Source of the DNA: Gaiellasilicea sp963705515
GTDB taxonomy: Bacteria > Actinomycetota > Thermoleophilia > Gaiellales > Gaiellaceae
Length of the DNA: 64,000 bases
NCBI GenBank assembly: GCA_963705515.1
Contig: CAVPJV010000009.1
Span: forward strand, 1-64,000
Direction: 5' to 3'
In this document: positions 27,004 to 36,100 of the stretch, piece by piece
Layout of the letters: every line of letters begins with the position of its first letter
How positions within the stretch are numbered: position 1 is the first letter of the stretch
Made by a program: the position numbers and the translations under genes
The notes under the pieces: model-generated
Seen by the model: the letters and a program-made list of their open reading frames with translations, nothing else
Told to the model about the DNA's origin: nothing
Database searches by the model: none

Positions 27004-27700
27004 GCCGCTCGCCCTGCCGCAGCACGCGGTAGGGCTGGCCGAGCCGCTCGCACTCGGCTGCGAACGCATCGGGTGACGCCGTGTTGAACTCGAACATGTC
27101 GTAGTGGCAGGGGATCGCGAGCGCTGCCTCCACGGCTCGCGCAAGACGTGCCGCTTCGGCGCCGTCGAGGTTGCCGAGCTGGCCGTTGATCGGGAGGAAG
27201 GCGACGTCGACATCGCGGATGCCAGGGTCGACCCAGCTGGTGTCGCCCGAGTGATAGAGGCGCCGCGGTCCTGCCTCGATCACGTAGCCGACGCAATGCT
27301 CGCCGGGATGCACGGCGGGGACGGCCTCGATGCGAAAACCGCCGGCCTCGATGGTCTCGCCCTCCGAGATGCCGGTCACCTCTCCGCCGCTCCTCTCGCG
27401 GGCGAGCTCGACGATGCCGGCCGGAGCGACGAGCGGCGCGCCGATCGCGCGCAGCGTCTCGCCGTCGAGGTGGTCGGTGTGGCCGTGCGTCGAGAGCACG
27501 ACGTCGACGAACGCGAGCCGCTCGGGCGCGACGACATGCGGGTGCATCCGGACGTGCGGGGTCTCGGTGCCCTCGTACTTCGCGGTCAGCGAGTCGGAGA
27601 GATACGGATCGACGAGGAGGTGCCGGCCCTCGTGACCGATGAGGAACCCGCTCTGCCCGAGCCACCAGATGTGGGTGCCGGCGGCGGACGGCTCGATCAC
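26990..27700 (-). CDS. Metallo-beta-lactamase-fold metal-dependent hydrolase (UlaG-like)
   Basis: GTG 27700, 236 residues, intact. The metal motif STHGHTDHLDG (HxHxDH) is near residue 80; further ligands lie in VPAVHPGEHCVG and LYHSGDTSW, then PCHYDMFEFN. The fold and short length match UlaG/RNase Z-like lactonase-type hydrolases. The start overlaps the stop of the upstream methionine-synthase-like gene by four bases, so both share a transcript. Substrate unknown. Confidence 0.88.
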   Translation of the reverse strand: MIEPSAAGTHIWWLGQSGFLIGHEGRHLLVDPYLSDSLTAKYEGTETPHVRMHPHVVAPERLAFVDVVLSTHGHTDHLDGETLRAIGAPLVAPAGIVELARERSGGEVTGISEGETIEAGGFRIEAVPAVHPGEHCVGYVIEAGPRRLYHSGDTSWVDPGIRDVDVAFLPINGQLGNLDGAEAARLARAVEAALAIPCHYDMFEFNTASPDAFAAECERLGQPYRVLRQGERLTLD

Positions 27701-28701
27701 AGCTCGTCGCGGACGATCCGGACGCCGGCGACGAGGTTCGCGAGCTTCTGCTTCGCCGCCCAGCGCGCCGTCTGGCTGAGGCCGCAGTCGGTCGAGAATG
27801 CGAGCCGCTCGGGCGGCGCCAGCGCCGCGAACCGGCGCACGCGCGCGGCCACGTCCTCGGGCGTCTCGACGTAGTAGCTCTTGACGTCGATCACGCCGAC
27901 GGCGACGTCCTTCGTCTCCGCGATCGTCCCGACGAGCTCTGCCTCGGCGAGCTCGCGGCTTGCCATCTCGAGGTGGATCTCGTCGACGTCGGCGCCGACG
28001 AAGGCGGGGAAGAGCGGCGCATACTGCCGCGGCGCGACGGCGCGGCCCTTGTAGTTGCCGAAGCAGAGATGCGTCGAGAGCCGCGCCCGGCCCACCACCG
28101 GCGCGACGGTGCGGTTGAAGAGGTCGACGAGCCGCTCCGGATCCTCGCGGTGCGCGTAGCAGCTCATCGAGGGCTCGTCGATCGCGATCTCGGCGCAGCC
28201 GGCGCCGGCGAGCGCGACGAGCTCCGCCTGCACAATGGGACGTAGCGCCTCGGCAGTCTCCCAGCGCTCGCCTTCCAGGCGCCCCGCGAGCGTGTACGGC
28301 CCCGGCACCGCCACCTTCAGCGTCGGGCCAGGAGGAGCGACGCGACGCAGGCGCTCGAACTCCTCGACCGTGCCGAGGCCGCGCGGGGCCGCGAGCTCGC
28401 CGACGATCCGGTGCTTCGCCCGCTGGTCGTGCGCGGGCGGGCCGAAGCGGCGCGGCGTCTCTCCTTGCTCGATCCCGTCGATGAAGCCGTAGAAGCCGAG
28501 GTTGAAGTCGAGCCGCGTCTGCTCGCCGTCCGAGATCGCATCCAGCCCGGCCGCGACCTGGTCGTGCACGGCGGCGATCACGGCATCCTCCTGCAGCTCG
28601 GCGACGTCGTCGGGCCCGAAGTCGGCGAGGTTCGCGGCCGCGTGCTCGAGCCAGCCGGGGAACGGGTAGCTGCCGATCACGGTCGTGCGCAGCGCGCTCA
28701 T
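27697..28701 (-). CDS. Cobalamin-independent methionine synthase-like protein (MetE C-terminal domain)
   Basis: Intact 334-residue protein from ATG 28701. It corresponds to the C-terminal catalytic barrel only: TTVIGSYPFP at the start, and the zinc ligands in STHLCFGNY (His and Cys), EIHLEMASR (Glu) and FSTDCGL (Cys). Stand-alone proteins of this type use methylated cofactors other than triglutamyl folate or serve in S-methyl salvage, so calling it MetE would be too strong. It starts 17 bases from the divergent deoC ATG. Confidence 0.85.
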   Translation of the reverse strand: MSALRTTVIGSYPFPGWLEHAAANLADFGPDDVAELQEDAVIAAVHDQVAAGLDAISDGEQTRLDFNLGFYGFIDGIEQGETPRRFGPPAHDQRAKHRIVGELAAPRGLGTVEEFERLRRVAPPGPTLKVAVPGPYTLAGRLEGERWETAEALRPIVQAELVALAGAGCAEIAIDEPSMSCYAHREDPERLVDLFNRTVAPVVGRARLSTHLCFGNYKGRAVAPRQYAPLFPAFVGADVDEIHLEMASRELAEAELVGTIAETKDVAVGVIDVKSYYVETPEDVAARVRRFAALAPPERLAFSTDCGLSQTARWAAKQKLANLVAGVRIVRDEL

Positions 28702-28718
28702 TGCCGTATCCTCGCATC

Positions 28719-29445
28719 ATGGTTGAGGCCAACAGAGTCGGGATCGAGACCCTGGAGTACAACGACGTCGCGAAGACGATCGACCACTCGCTGCTCCGAC
28801 CCGAGCTCGACCTCGCCACCGTGCGCGAGGGCGTCGAGCTCGCCGTGCGCTACGACGTCGCCTCGGCCACGGTCCGCCCGGCCGACGTCGCCGTCGGCGG
28901 CCGAGCTGGTCGCCGGTTCCGACGTGCTCGTCTCGACCGTCGTCGGCTTCCCGCACGGCAGCCACACGACCGCGACGAAGGCCGCCGAGACCGAGGAGCT
29001 GATCGCCGCCGGCGCCGACGAGATCGACATGGTGCTGAACATCGGCCGCCTGATCTCGGGCGACGACGCGTACGTCGAGCAGGACATCCGCGCGGTCGTG
29101 GAGGCCGCTCAGGGACGGCTCGTGAAGGTGATCTTCGAGAACGCCTACCTCGACGACGCGCAGAAGATCCGCGCCTGCGAGCTGACCGCGGCCGCCGGCG
29201 CAGGGTTCGTGAAGACGTCGACCGGGTTCGCCCCTTCCGGCGCCACGCTCGAGGATCTGAAGCTGATGCGCGAGCACAGCCCGGCTCACGTCCAGGTCAA
29301 GGCGGCGGGTGGCGTCCGCACACTGGACGCGCTGCTCGACGTCATGAACGTCGGCGTCACCCGCGTCGGCGCGACCGCCACCGAGACGATCCTCGAGGAC
29401 TTCAAGACACGCAAGGCCGCACTAGCCACGGCCGGCGCCGCGTAG
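28719..29445 (+). CDS. deoC: Deoxyribose-phosphate aldolase, one frameshift
   Basis: ATG 28719. IDHSLLRPELDL at the N-terminus, VVGFPHGSHTTATKAAET, VKVIFENAYL with the activating Lys, and FVKTSTGFAPSGATLEDL with the Schiff-base Lys identify DeoC, which splits 2-deoxyribose-5-phosphate into glyceraldehyde-3-phosphate and acetaldehyde. One extra base near 28,900 (in GCGGCCGAG) breaks the frame between AVG and AELVAG; otherwise complete at about 240 residues. Ends overlapping the convergent ROK gene by 24 bases. Confidence 0.9.
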
Positions 29446-30219
29446 CGCCGCGCCGACCGCGCCCGCGCGCACGCTGAGCTCCGCCTGCACGATCTCGACC
29501 GGGACCGAGACGAACACGCGCCGCTCGACCTCCCGCCGCAGCGGCTCGAGCAGCTTCTCGCCGACGGAGCCGACGCCGCCGCCGATCACGACCCGGTCGG
29601 GCGCGAGCAGGACGATCGCGTTTGCGACGCCGATCCCGAGCAGCTGCCCGGCCCGCCGCAGCCGCCGCTCGGCCAGCGCCTCGCGGACGAACGCCTCCAG
29701 GCAGCCGCGGTTGCCGCAGGTGCACCGCGGGCCTTTCTCACCGATCGTGACGTGACCGATCTCGCCGGCGCGACCGGCACGGCCCTCGTGGAGCCGGCCG
29801 CCGACCGTGATGCCGCCGCCGACGCCCGTGCCGATCGCGACGAACACGGCCGTGTCGCAGCCACGTGCGGCGCCGAGCTCCGACTCGGCCAAGGCGAAGG
29901 CCCGAGCATCGTTGATCAAGGCGGTCGGCGCCTCGAGCGCCTCCGTGAGGCGCGGCACGACCGGCACGCCGGGCCAGCCGCCGGGCATGTTGGTGAGGAA
30001 GGTCGTCGTCCCGCTCGCGGCGTCGAAGAGGCCGGGGACACCGATGCCGACGGTGTCGACGGGACCCGCCTCGCGGCCGGCGGCCACGAGCCTGTCGATG
30101 ACGCTGTCGGGCCCCTCGGCGGCGCGCGTCTCCAGCCGTCCGTCGGCTGTGATCACGTCTCCTTCGAGGACGACCCACTTGATGTACGTCGCGCCGAGAT
30201 CGAGCCCGAGATGCCTCAC
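29422..30219 (-). CDS. ROK-family sugar kinase
   Basis: Intact 265-residue protein from GTG 30219. ATP-binding LGLDLGATYIKWVVLE at the start, AIGTGVGGGITVGGRLH, and the ROK zinc motif GPRCTCGNRGCLEAF (CxCGxxGC) preceded by GEIGHVTIG. There is no N-terminal HTH, so it is a kinase (glucokinase, N-acetylmannosamine kinase or similar), not a repressor. Its start overlaps the SDR stop by four bases. Confidence 0.88.
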   Translation of the reverse strand: MRHLGLDLGATYIKWVVLEGDVITADGRLETRAAEGPDSVIDRLVAAGREAGPVDTVGIGVPGLFDAASGTTTFLTNMPGGWPGVPVVPRLTEALEAPTALINDARAFALAESELGAARGCDTAVFVAIGTGVGGGITVGGRLHEGRAGRAGEIGHVTIGEKGPRCTCGNRGCLEAFVREALAERRLRRAGQLLGIGVANAIVLLAPDRVVIGGGVGSVGEKLLEPLRREVERRVFVSVPVEIVQAELSVRAGAVGAALRGAGRG

Positions 30220-30908
30220 CGGACCGCCCAGCCGCCGTCGACGGTGAGCACCGTGCCGGTGACGAACGGCGCCGTCGCGAGGTACAGCGCCGCGCCGGCG
30301 ACGTCCTCGGGCCGGCCGAAGTCCCCCGTCAGCGGGTGGAGCTCGGGCAGCCGCGCGACGATCCCGGGGTCGGACTGCGCCCGCAGGCTCATCGGCGTCG
30401 CGATCAGGCCGGGCGCGATCGCGTTGACGCGGATCCCGTCGCGCCCGTAGTGGTAGGCCATCGCGCGGCTGAGCGTGATGATCCCGCCCTTGCTCACCTG
30501 GTAGGCGTGCGTGGTGAAGTCGTCGTCCCCGGCCATCATCCCCATTACCGAGGAGAGGTTGACGATCGCGCCACCGCCGGCCGCGCGCAGGAGCGGGATC
30601 GCGTGCTTCGAGCAGAGGAAGACGCTCCGCAGGTTCGTGTCGAGGACCGCGTCCCACGCCTCGACCGTGCACTCGTCGACGGGGCCGTCGCCGAGCGAGC
30701 GGCCGCTGATGCCGGCGCCGTTGAAGAGGACGTCGAGCCGCTCGAGGCCGGCGAAGAAGGACTCGACCTCCTCCGGCTGCGTCAGATCGGCCTCTTCACG
30801 GTCGAGCCCGATCACCTCCGCGCCCGCTTCCGCGAACGCCGTCGCGACGGCGCCGCCGATCCCGCCGGCCGAGCCGGTGACGACTGCAACCTTCCCTGAG
30901 AGCTGCAC
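30216..30908 (-). CDS. Short-chain dehydrogenase/reductase
   Basis: Intact 230-residue protein from ATG 30908. Nucleotide motif VVTGSAGGIGGAVATAFAEA, FNGAGISG, the catalytic Ser in NLSSVMGMM and YQVSKGG (Tyr and Lys), then the C-terminal VTGTVLTVDGGWAV. Asp36-type residue after the second strand (GLDREEADL) favours NAD(H). Works on a small alcohol or sugar. Co-transcribed with the ROK kinase; divergent from the Gfo/Idh operon with only 41 bases between starts. Confidence 0.9.
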   Translation of the reverse strand: MQLSGKVAVVTGSAGGIGGAVATAFAEAGAEVIGLDREEADLTQPEEVESFFAGLERLDVLFNGAGISGRSLGDGPVDECTVEAWDAVLDTNLRSVFLCSKHAIPLLRAAGGGAIVNLSSVMGMMAGDDDFTTHAYQVSKGGIITLSRAMAYHYGRDGIRVNAIAPGLIATPMSLRAQSDPGIVARLPELHPLTGDFGRPEDVAGAALYLATAPFVTGTVLTVDGGWAVR

Positions 30909-30949
30909 GGCGCATTGATCCTCTCACGCGGGTTAGATTCGACGAAGGG

Positions 30950-32089
30950 ATGAGCGGGATCGGGGCAGCCGTCGTCGGCACGGGGTTCATCGGAGTCGTC
31001 CACGTGGAGGCGCTGCGCCGGCTCGGCGTCAACGTGACGGGCGTCGTCGGCTCGTCGCCCGGCCGCGCGCGCCAGAAGCCCGGTCTGCCCGAGCCGTACG
31101 AGAGCTTCGAAGCGATGCTGGACGACGACCGCGTTCGCGTTGTCCACCTGACGACGCCGAACCATCTCCACTACCCGCAGGTGAAGGCGGCGCTCGCCGC
31201 CGGCAAGCACGTCGTCTGCGAGAAGCCGCTCGCGCTCACGTCCGCGGAGTCGGGCGAGCTGATTCGGCTCGCCGACGACAGCGGCCTCGTCCACTGCACG
31301 AACTACAACATCCGCTTCTACGCGCTCTGCCGGGAGGCCCGGGCGCGCGTGCGCCGCGGCGACATCGGCGCCGTCCACGGCGTCCACGGTGCGTACGTCC
31401 AGGACTGGCTGCTGAAGCCGACCGATTGGAACTGGCGGCTCGATCCCGGCCAGGGCGGCGCGTTGCGCGCGGTCGCCGACATCGGCACCCACTGGCTCGA
31501 CCTGACGAGCTTCGTCAGCGGCAAGCGGATCGCGTTCGTCTTCGCCGACCTGCACACCGTGCACACGACGCGGCGCGTTCCGACCGGGCCGGTCGAGACG
31601 TTCGCGGGCGATCAGGACGACGTCGAGCGCGTCGACCGTGCGATCGACTCGGAGGACATGGCGCACGTCCTGCTCCGCTACGAGGACGGCTCGCGCGGCA
31701 ACGTCACGATCTCGCAGCTCGCGGCCGGCCGGAAGAACCGCCTCGTCTTCGAGCTCGACGGCGCCGAGGGCTCGCTCGCATGGTCGTCGGAGCGGCCGGA
31801 GGAGCTCTGGCTGGGGCACCGCGACCGGCCGAACGAGCTCTTCCTCCGCGACCCGGCCCAGCTCGACCCGAGCGCGGCGGCATTCACCGACTATCCCGGT
31901 GGCCACGCGGAGGGATTCCCCGACACGTTCAAGCAGCTCTACAGGGCGGTCTATGCGGCCGTCGAGGAGGGACGCATGCCGGCAGAGCCCGATTTCCCGA
32001 CCTTCGCCGACGGGCACGAGGAGATCCTCCTCGGCGAGGCGATCGCCCGCTCGGCGGCCGAGGAGTGCTGGATCGAAGTGGCACGGTGA
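30950..32089 (+). CDS. Gfo/Idh/MocA-family NAD(P)-dependent sugar oxidoreductase
   Basis: Intact 379-residue protein from ATG 30950. Rossmann motif AAVVGTGFIGVVHVEALRRL; VVCEKPLALTSAE carries the Glu-Lys-Pro motif of the family; the C-terminal beta sheet includes GALRAVADIGTHWLDLTSFV with the Asp and His of the catalytic site. Such enzymes oxidise sugars or inositols at a ring carbon. Its stop overlaps the GTG of a sugar isomerase/epimerase gene, indicating a sugar-catabolic operon of three genes. Confidence 0.92.
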   Translation: MSGIGAAVVGTGFIGVVHVEALRRLGVNVTGVVGSSPGRARQKPGLPEPYESFEAMLDDDRVRVVHLTTPNHLHYPQVKAALAAGKHVVCEKPLALTSAESGELIRLADDSGLVHCTNYNIRFYALCREARARVRRGDIGAVHGVHGAYVQDWLLKPTDWNWRLDPGQGGALRAVADIGTHWLDLTSFVSGKRIAFVFADLHTVHTTRRVPTGPVETFAGDQDDVERVDRAIDSEDMAHVLLRYEDGSRGNVTISQLAAGRKNRLVFELDGAEGSLAWSSERPEELWLGHRDRPNELFLRDPAQLDPSAAAFTDYPGGHAEGFPDTFKQLYRAVYAAVEEGRMPAEPDFPTFADGHEEILLGEAIARSAAEECWIEVAR

Positions 32090-32994
32090 AGCTCGGCTTC
32101 CTGACCGCGGCGCTGCCGGATCTCTCCCTCGACCAGGTCGCAGCCTGGGCGGCGAGCGAAGGCTTCGAGTCGCTCGAGGTCGCGTGCTGGCCCGGCGGCG
32201 GGGGAGAGCGGCGTCGCTACGCGGGCGTCACCCACATCGACGTCGACGCCTTCGACCCCGGCGAGGTGCGGGACATCCTCGACCGGCACGGCCTCGAGAT
32301 CTCCTCGCTTGCCTACTACCCGAACAACCTCCATCCGGACGACGCGCACCGCGAGGAGGTCAACGGCCATCTGCGTAAGGTCGTCGACGCGGCGGCCGCG
32401 CTCAGCGTCGAGGTCGTCGGCACGTTCGTCGGCAACGACAAGGACCGGCCCCTGACGGAGAACCTGGAGCGCTTCCGCCGGATCTGGCCCGAGCTCGTCA
32501 GCCACGCGAGCGGCCAGGGCGTGAAGATCGCGATCGAGAACTGCCCGATGATCTTCAGCGAGGACGAGTGGCCGGGCGGCAACAACCTCGCCTGGTCGCC
32601 CGCGATCTGGGAGCAGATGTTCGAGGCGATCCCAGACGAGGGCTTCGGGCTCAACCTCGATCCCTCGCACCTCGTTTGGCTGATGATCGACTACGAGCGC
32701 GCGGTCTACGACTTCGCCGACCGGATCTTCCACGTCCACGCCAAGGACCTCGAGGTGCGCCGCGACGGCCTCTACCGGCACGGCACCTTCTCCGCCGGAA
32801 GGGGCTGGCAGGTGCCGCGGCTGCCCGGGCTCGGAGAGGTCGACTGGCCGCGCTTCGTCTCGGCGCTCTACGCCGTCGGCTACGACCGCTGGATCTCGAT
32901 CGAGCACGAGGACCGCCGCTTCGAGGGCGATGAGGAGCTCGTCAAGCGCGGTTTCCTGCTGGCGCGGAACACGCTCCGCCCGCTGATCGTCTGA
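32086..32994 (+). CDS. Sugar phosphate isomerase/epimerase (xylose isomerase-like TIM barrel)
   Basis: Intact 302-residue protein from GTG 32086. Metal ligands of the AP-endonuclease-2/IolE-type barrel: IAIENCPMIF (Glu), LNLDPSHLVWL (Asp, His), FHVHAKDLEV (His) and WISIEHEDRRF (Glu). Probably isomerises or dehydrates the keto-sugar made by the preceding oxidoreductase, as in inositol-type pathways; the exact substrate is unknown. Confidence 0.9.
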   Translation: MKLGFLTAALPDLSLDQVAAWAASEGFESLEVACWPGGGGERRRYAGVTHIDVDAFDPGEVRDILDRHGLEISSLAYYPNNLHPDDAHREEVNGHLRKVVDAAAALSVEVVGTFVGNDKDRPLTENLERFRRIWPELVSHASGQGVKIAIENCPMIFSEDEWPGGNNLAWSPAIWEQMFEAIPDEGFGLNLDPSHLVWLMIDYERAVYDFADRIFHVHAKDLEVRRDGLYRHGTFSAGRGWQVPRLPGLGEVDWPRFVSALYAVGYDRWISIEHEDRRFEGDEELVKRGFLLARNTLRPLIV

Positions 32995-32996
32995 GC

Positions 32997-33983
32997 GTGA
33001 GGGATCTCCCGAGCGACCTCGAGACGGACGCCGTGGTCGAGGCCCTTGCTGCCGGCTGGGGCGTCGAGGCCGACGCGATCGAGTACGCGGCCGTCGGCGC
33101 CGGGAGCTACCACTGGATCGTCACGGATGCCGCCGGCGCGCGCGGTTTCGTCACCGTCGACGACCTCGACCAGAAGGCGTGGCTCGGGGAGACCCGCGAC
33201 GGTGCCCGCGGCGCGCTCGGCCGTGCCTTCGACACCGCCGTCGCGCTCCGGCACGCCGGGCGCGAGTTCGTCGTCGCGCCCATCCCGGCGAGCAGCGGCG
33301 AGTCGTTGCGGCGGATCGGAGAGCGCCACACGGTCGCGCTCTTCCCCTTTGTGGACGGCGAAGGCGGCCGCTGGGGACCGTACGAGCCCGGTGCCCGCTC
33401 GGCCGTCGTCTCGATGCTCGCCGAGCTGCACCGCGCGACGCCTGTCGCCTCCGCGCGCACCGTCGGCCTCGAGTTGATCGGCCGCCGCGTGCTCGAGGCG
33501 GCGCTCCGAGACGCGAACGAGACCTGGTCCGGCGGGCCGCTCTCCGAGCCGGCGCGTCAGGCATTCTCGGGCCACGCGGCCGACGTGCCCGAGTTCCTCG
33601 CGCTGGCGGACCGTCTCGCCGCCGGGGTCGAGCGGCGCGGGCGCACGCCTGTCGTCACGCACGGCGAGCCACACGCCGGGAACGTCCTGCGCACGGACGA
33701 CGGTCACGTCCTCGTCGATTGGGACACCGTGGCGCTCGGCCCCCGCGAGCGCGATCTCTGGTGGCTCGCGGACGAGCCGGCCGACCTCGCCGCCTACACC
33801 GCTCTCACCGGCCACGAGGTCGACCCCGAGGCGGTCACCTTCTTCCGGCTGGCGTGGGATCTCAACGACGTCGCCGAGTACCTCAGCGTCCTTCGCCTGC
33901 CCCACGTCGAGAACGAGGACACGCTCGACGCCTACGCGGGCGTGACCCGCTGCATGCCGAGCCGCGAGACCTGGCTGCGCTGA
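32997..33983 (+). CDS. Aminoglycoside phosphotransferase-family kinase
   Basis: Intact 328-residue protein from GTG 32997, two bases after the isomerase stop. The catalytic loop VVTHGEPHAGNVL (HGxxxxN) and the metal motif HVLVDWDTVALGPRERDLWW identify the APH/choline kinase fold. The ATP Lys is likely in the DDLDQKAWL region. Position in a sugar operon favours a sugar or small-molecule kinase rather than antibiotic resistance. It ends the operon. Confidence 0.88.
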   Translation: MRDLPSDLETDAVVEALAAGWGVEADAIEYAAVGAGSYHWIVTDAAGARGFVTVDDLDQKAWLGETRDGARGALGRAFDTAVALRHAGREFVVAPIPASSGESLRRIGERHTVALFPFVDGEGGRWGPYEPGARSAVVSMLAELHRATPVASARTVGLELIGRRVLEAALRDANETWSGGPLSEPARQAFSGHAADVPEFLALADRLAAGVERRGRTPVVTHGEPHAGNVLRTDDGHVLVDWDTVALGPRERDLWWLADEPADLAAYTALTGHEVDPEAVTFFRLAWDLNDVAEYLSVLRLPHVENEDTLDAYAGVTRCMPSRETWLR

Positions 33984-34071
33984 CGGCTCGATCGAGCCCG
34001 TGGGAAGAGAGTCCTTCTCGGCTGCGTCCAGTAACCGTCGGGAAGTCAGCTGCGCACCACGAGGAGTCTCG

Positions 34072-34728
34072 GTGATCGAAACGACGGCGTCCGAGGCGAG
34101 GACGAGGAACACGGAGGAAACCGCAGCGAAGCCATTTCGCTGGTCTCGCGTTCCGACGCCGATCGTGGTCGCAGTCATGGGCCTCGTGCTGGGGTCATGG
34201 CTGCTTCCGGCCTTCACGCGCCAGTGGGACGATCGCCAGAAGGCAGGTGAGCTGCGAGCGTCGATCGTCGCGGAGATTTCGTCAGCCACAGGGCGCGCGG
34301 TCCTGGACGCACACCAGGCGTCCATCACGCCTCGGCGGGCACATTCCGCCCGAGGCACGATCCCTCCGGCGGGGAAGGACTGGTCAGTCGCCAACATGGA
34401 GATCCGCGCGAGGCTTCGCGCGTACTTCGGCTCGAAGGCGGTCGAGCACTGGGCCCTCGTCAGCCAGTACGTCACGTCGTCGCTCAGCGTCGCCTACCGC
34501 GGCCCAGCCGGAGATGCAGTGATTCCGAACCCCTGGGTCTCGCACACGATGAAGTCGCCACGCCTGGAGCGGGAGTTCAGCAAGTTCTTCAGCGACGCCC
34601 ATGTCTTCGAAGGCCTTGAGATCGCAATCCTGTCGGAAGCGGAGAACCTGACGAGCAGCTTGCTCGCAATGCACGTTCGTGGATACAGCACGACGTCACA
34701 TGACTTCGTGAGCGATCTCTTCCCGTAG
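34072..34728 (+). CDS. Membrane-anchored protein of unknown function
   Basis: 218 residues from GTG 34072, preceded by ACGAGGAG. An N-terminal cytoplasmic stretch of about 30 residues is followed by one transmembrane helix (TPIVVAVMGLVLGSWLLPAF) and a soluble helical domain beginning QWDDRQKAGELRASIVAEIS. No family recognised. The frame is also open upstream to 34,000 but without a ribosome site. Codon use is slightly less GC-biased than its neighbours. Confidence 0.7.
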   Translation: MIETTASEARTRNTEETAAKPFRWSRVPTPIVVAVMGLVLGSWLLPAFTRQWDDRQKAGELRASIVAEISSATGRAVLDAHQASITPRRAHSARGTIPPAGKDWSVANMEIRARLRAYFGSKAVEHWALVSQYVTSSLSVAYRGPAGDAVIPNPWVSHTMKSPRLEREFSKFFSDAHVFEGLEIAILSEAENLTSSLLAMHVRGYSTTSHDFVSDLFP

Positions 34729-34730
34729 AG

Positions 34731-34806
34731 CTAGCTGACGACGTCGACGAACTCGCCCGTCACCTCGTCCTTGAGGATCGGCTTCGAGCGGCCGTCGGGC
34801 ATGTCT
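34731..34806 (-). pseudogene. Remnant: 3' end of a Gfo/Idh-type oxidoreductase gene
   Basis: The minus strand encodes DMPDGRSKPILKDEVTGEFV then DVVS and a stop, nearly identical in DNA and protein to the last 24 codons of the oxidoreductase gene ending at 38,409 (KMPDGRSKLILKDETTGEFV, DVVS). Only this tail is present; upstream homology stops at about 34,806. It marks an ancestral duplication of the 38.4-39.6 kb gene with later replacement, or a recombination scar. Confidence 0.75.
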
Positions 34807-34909
34807 CTACCGGTACGGCACCACGCTCCGCGCGCCGGTCGTCTGGCGCCACCCAACGGTCAGGTGAGAGCACGCTCGCGCATGCGAGCGACGACTCACG
34901 CGGTAGGCA

Positions 34910-36100
34910 TCATGCGGCGCAGTAGAGGCTTTGCGCTGCCGCCGCGGAGCGCGCGAACCCGCTCCCGCCGGCAGTGACGCCGTTGAGGAGGAGCACGGCG
35001 ACGCGGCTGCCGTCGATGGCGTACACGACGTCTGACTTGAAGCCGTTTCCGGCGCCGCTGCCGAGGTACACAAGCGGAGCGCCGCAGCCGCTGGGGTTGC
35101 CCGCCCACAGTTCGTTGAGGAACTGTGGGTCGAAGAGCGTGCCGTTGCTGTAAGCGGTGAGGAACCGTGCCTCGTCCTTGGCGTCGGTGACGATCGCTCC
35201 GTCTGCTCCCTTACCGGGGTGCTCGGCGGTCTTGTCGGTGAGGTTGCCGTTGGCGGCGAGGGCATAGCCGTTCGCGTGCGCTTCGGCGATCGGCCCCTGC
35301 GGGTCGTAGGCCGTATGGCGTAGCCCTAGCGGCTCGAAAATGCGCTCGCGATAGAGCAGCGGGAGCGGCTTGCCGGCAGCCTTGGCGGCGATCAGGCCGA
35401 CGATGTTCCAGCCGATGTTCGAGTGGTGGAAGCTGGTGCCGGGAACGGCGACCAGCGGCTGCCAGGCGGCGAGCCGGATGAACCAAAGCGGCGAGACCTC
35501 TGCTGCCGGATTCGCTCGCAACCGGGCGCCGACCGCGAGCAACTCCGCCCTCAGCCTCGGGTCGCCGACACGCGCGAGATAGGCGCTGACCGCCCTCGGC
35601 GAGGCGTTCCAGACGTCGTTGTCGTCGATCAGGCCGCTCGAATCCGACATCAGCTCGCGAATCGTGATCACGCGCCCATGCGCCCGAAGCAGACCAGGGA
35701 GCCAGCGGTCGACCGTGTCGTCGATGCTGAGCTTGCCCTCCTGGACGAGTCCGAGGATCAGCGCCTCGACCCATGTCTTGCTGTTGCTCTCGATCCGCAT
35801 CCGCGCATCCGGCAGCATCGGCTCGCCGCTCTTCACGTCAGCGACTCCAGCCGAACCAGCCCAGGTGCCGTGCGGCCCGATGATGTAGGCGGTCACACCG
35901 GGCGCGAGCGGGTGGGGACCCCTCACCAGACCGTCGAGCGTGTGCTGCATGAACTCCGACCGCGTCTGCTGCCCAGCGAAGATCGCGCGATCAACACCAA
36001 CAGCGATCGCGGCGGCGACGACCAGCCCAGCTACCAGCCACACGAGCCGGCGATGCGTCCAGTGAACGCGATGCGGCAACGGCTGCGTGTGCATCGACAT
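34910..36100 (-). CDS. Membrane-anchored serine hydrolase, beta-lactamase / D-Ala-D-Ala carboxypeptidase fold
   Basis: Intact 396-residue protein from ATG 36100. One N-terminal transmembrane or signal segment (RLVWLVAGLVVAAAIAVGVD, residues 19-38). Nucleophile S105-N-S-K108 in MRIESNSKTWVEALI; the second motif YSN-type is replaced by HHSNIGWNIVG; the C-terminus ends SRVAVLLLNGVTAGGSGF, SLYCAA. Acts outside the membrane on a peptide, ester or lactam. A paralogue with the same order and the same final SLYCAA lies in the integrative element at 56,492-57,748. Confidence 0.88.
   Translation of the reverse strand: MSMHTQPLPHRVHWTHRRLVWLVAGLVVAAAIAVGVDRAIFAGQQTRSEFMQHTLDGLVRGPHPLAPGVTAYIIGPHGTWAGSAGVADVKSGEPMLPDARMRIESNSKTWVEALILGLVQEGKLSIDDTVDRWLPGLLRAHGRVITIRELMSDSSGLIDDNDVWNASPRAVSAYLARVGDPRLRAELLAVGARLRANPAAEVSPLWFIRLAAWQPLVAVPGTSFHHSNIGWNIVGLIAAKAAGKPLPLLYRERIFEPLGLRHTAYDPQGPIAEAHANGYALAANGNLTDKTAEHPGKGADGAIVTDAKDEARFLTAYSNGTLFDPQFLNELWAGNPSGCGAPLVYLGSGAGNGFKSDVVYAIDGSRVAVLLLNGVTAGGSGFARSAAAAQSLYCAA

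Noticed and set aside
32997..33983. Antibiotic resistance call for the aminoglycoside phosphotransferase-fold gene
   Set aside because: It is the third gene of a sugar oxidoreductase/isomerase operon; the fold alone does not show drug substrates.
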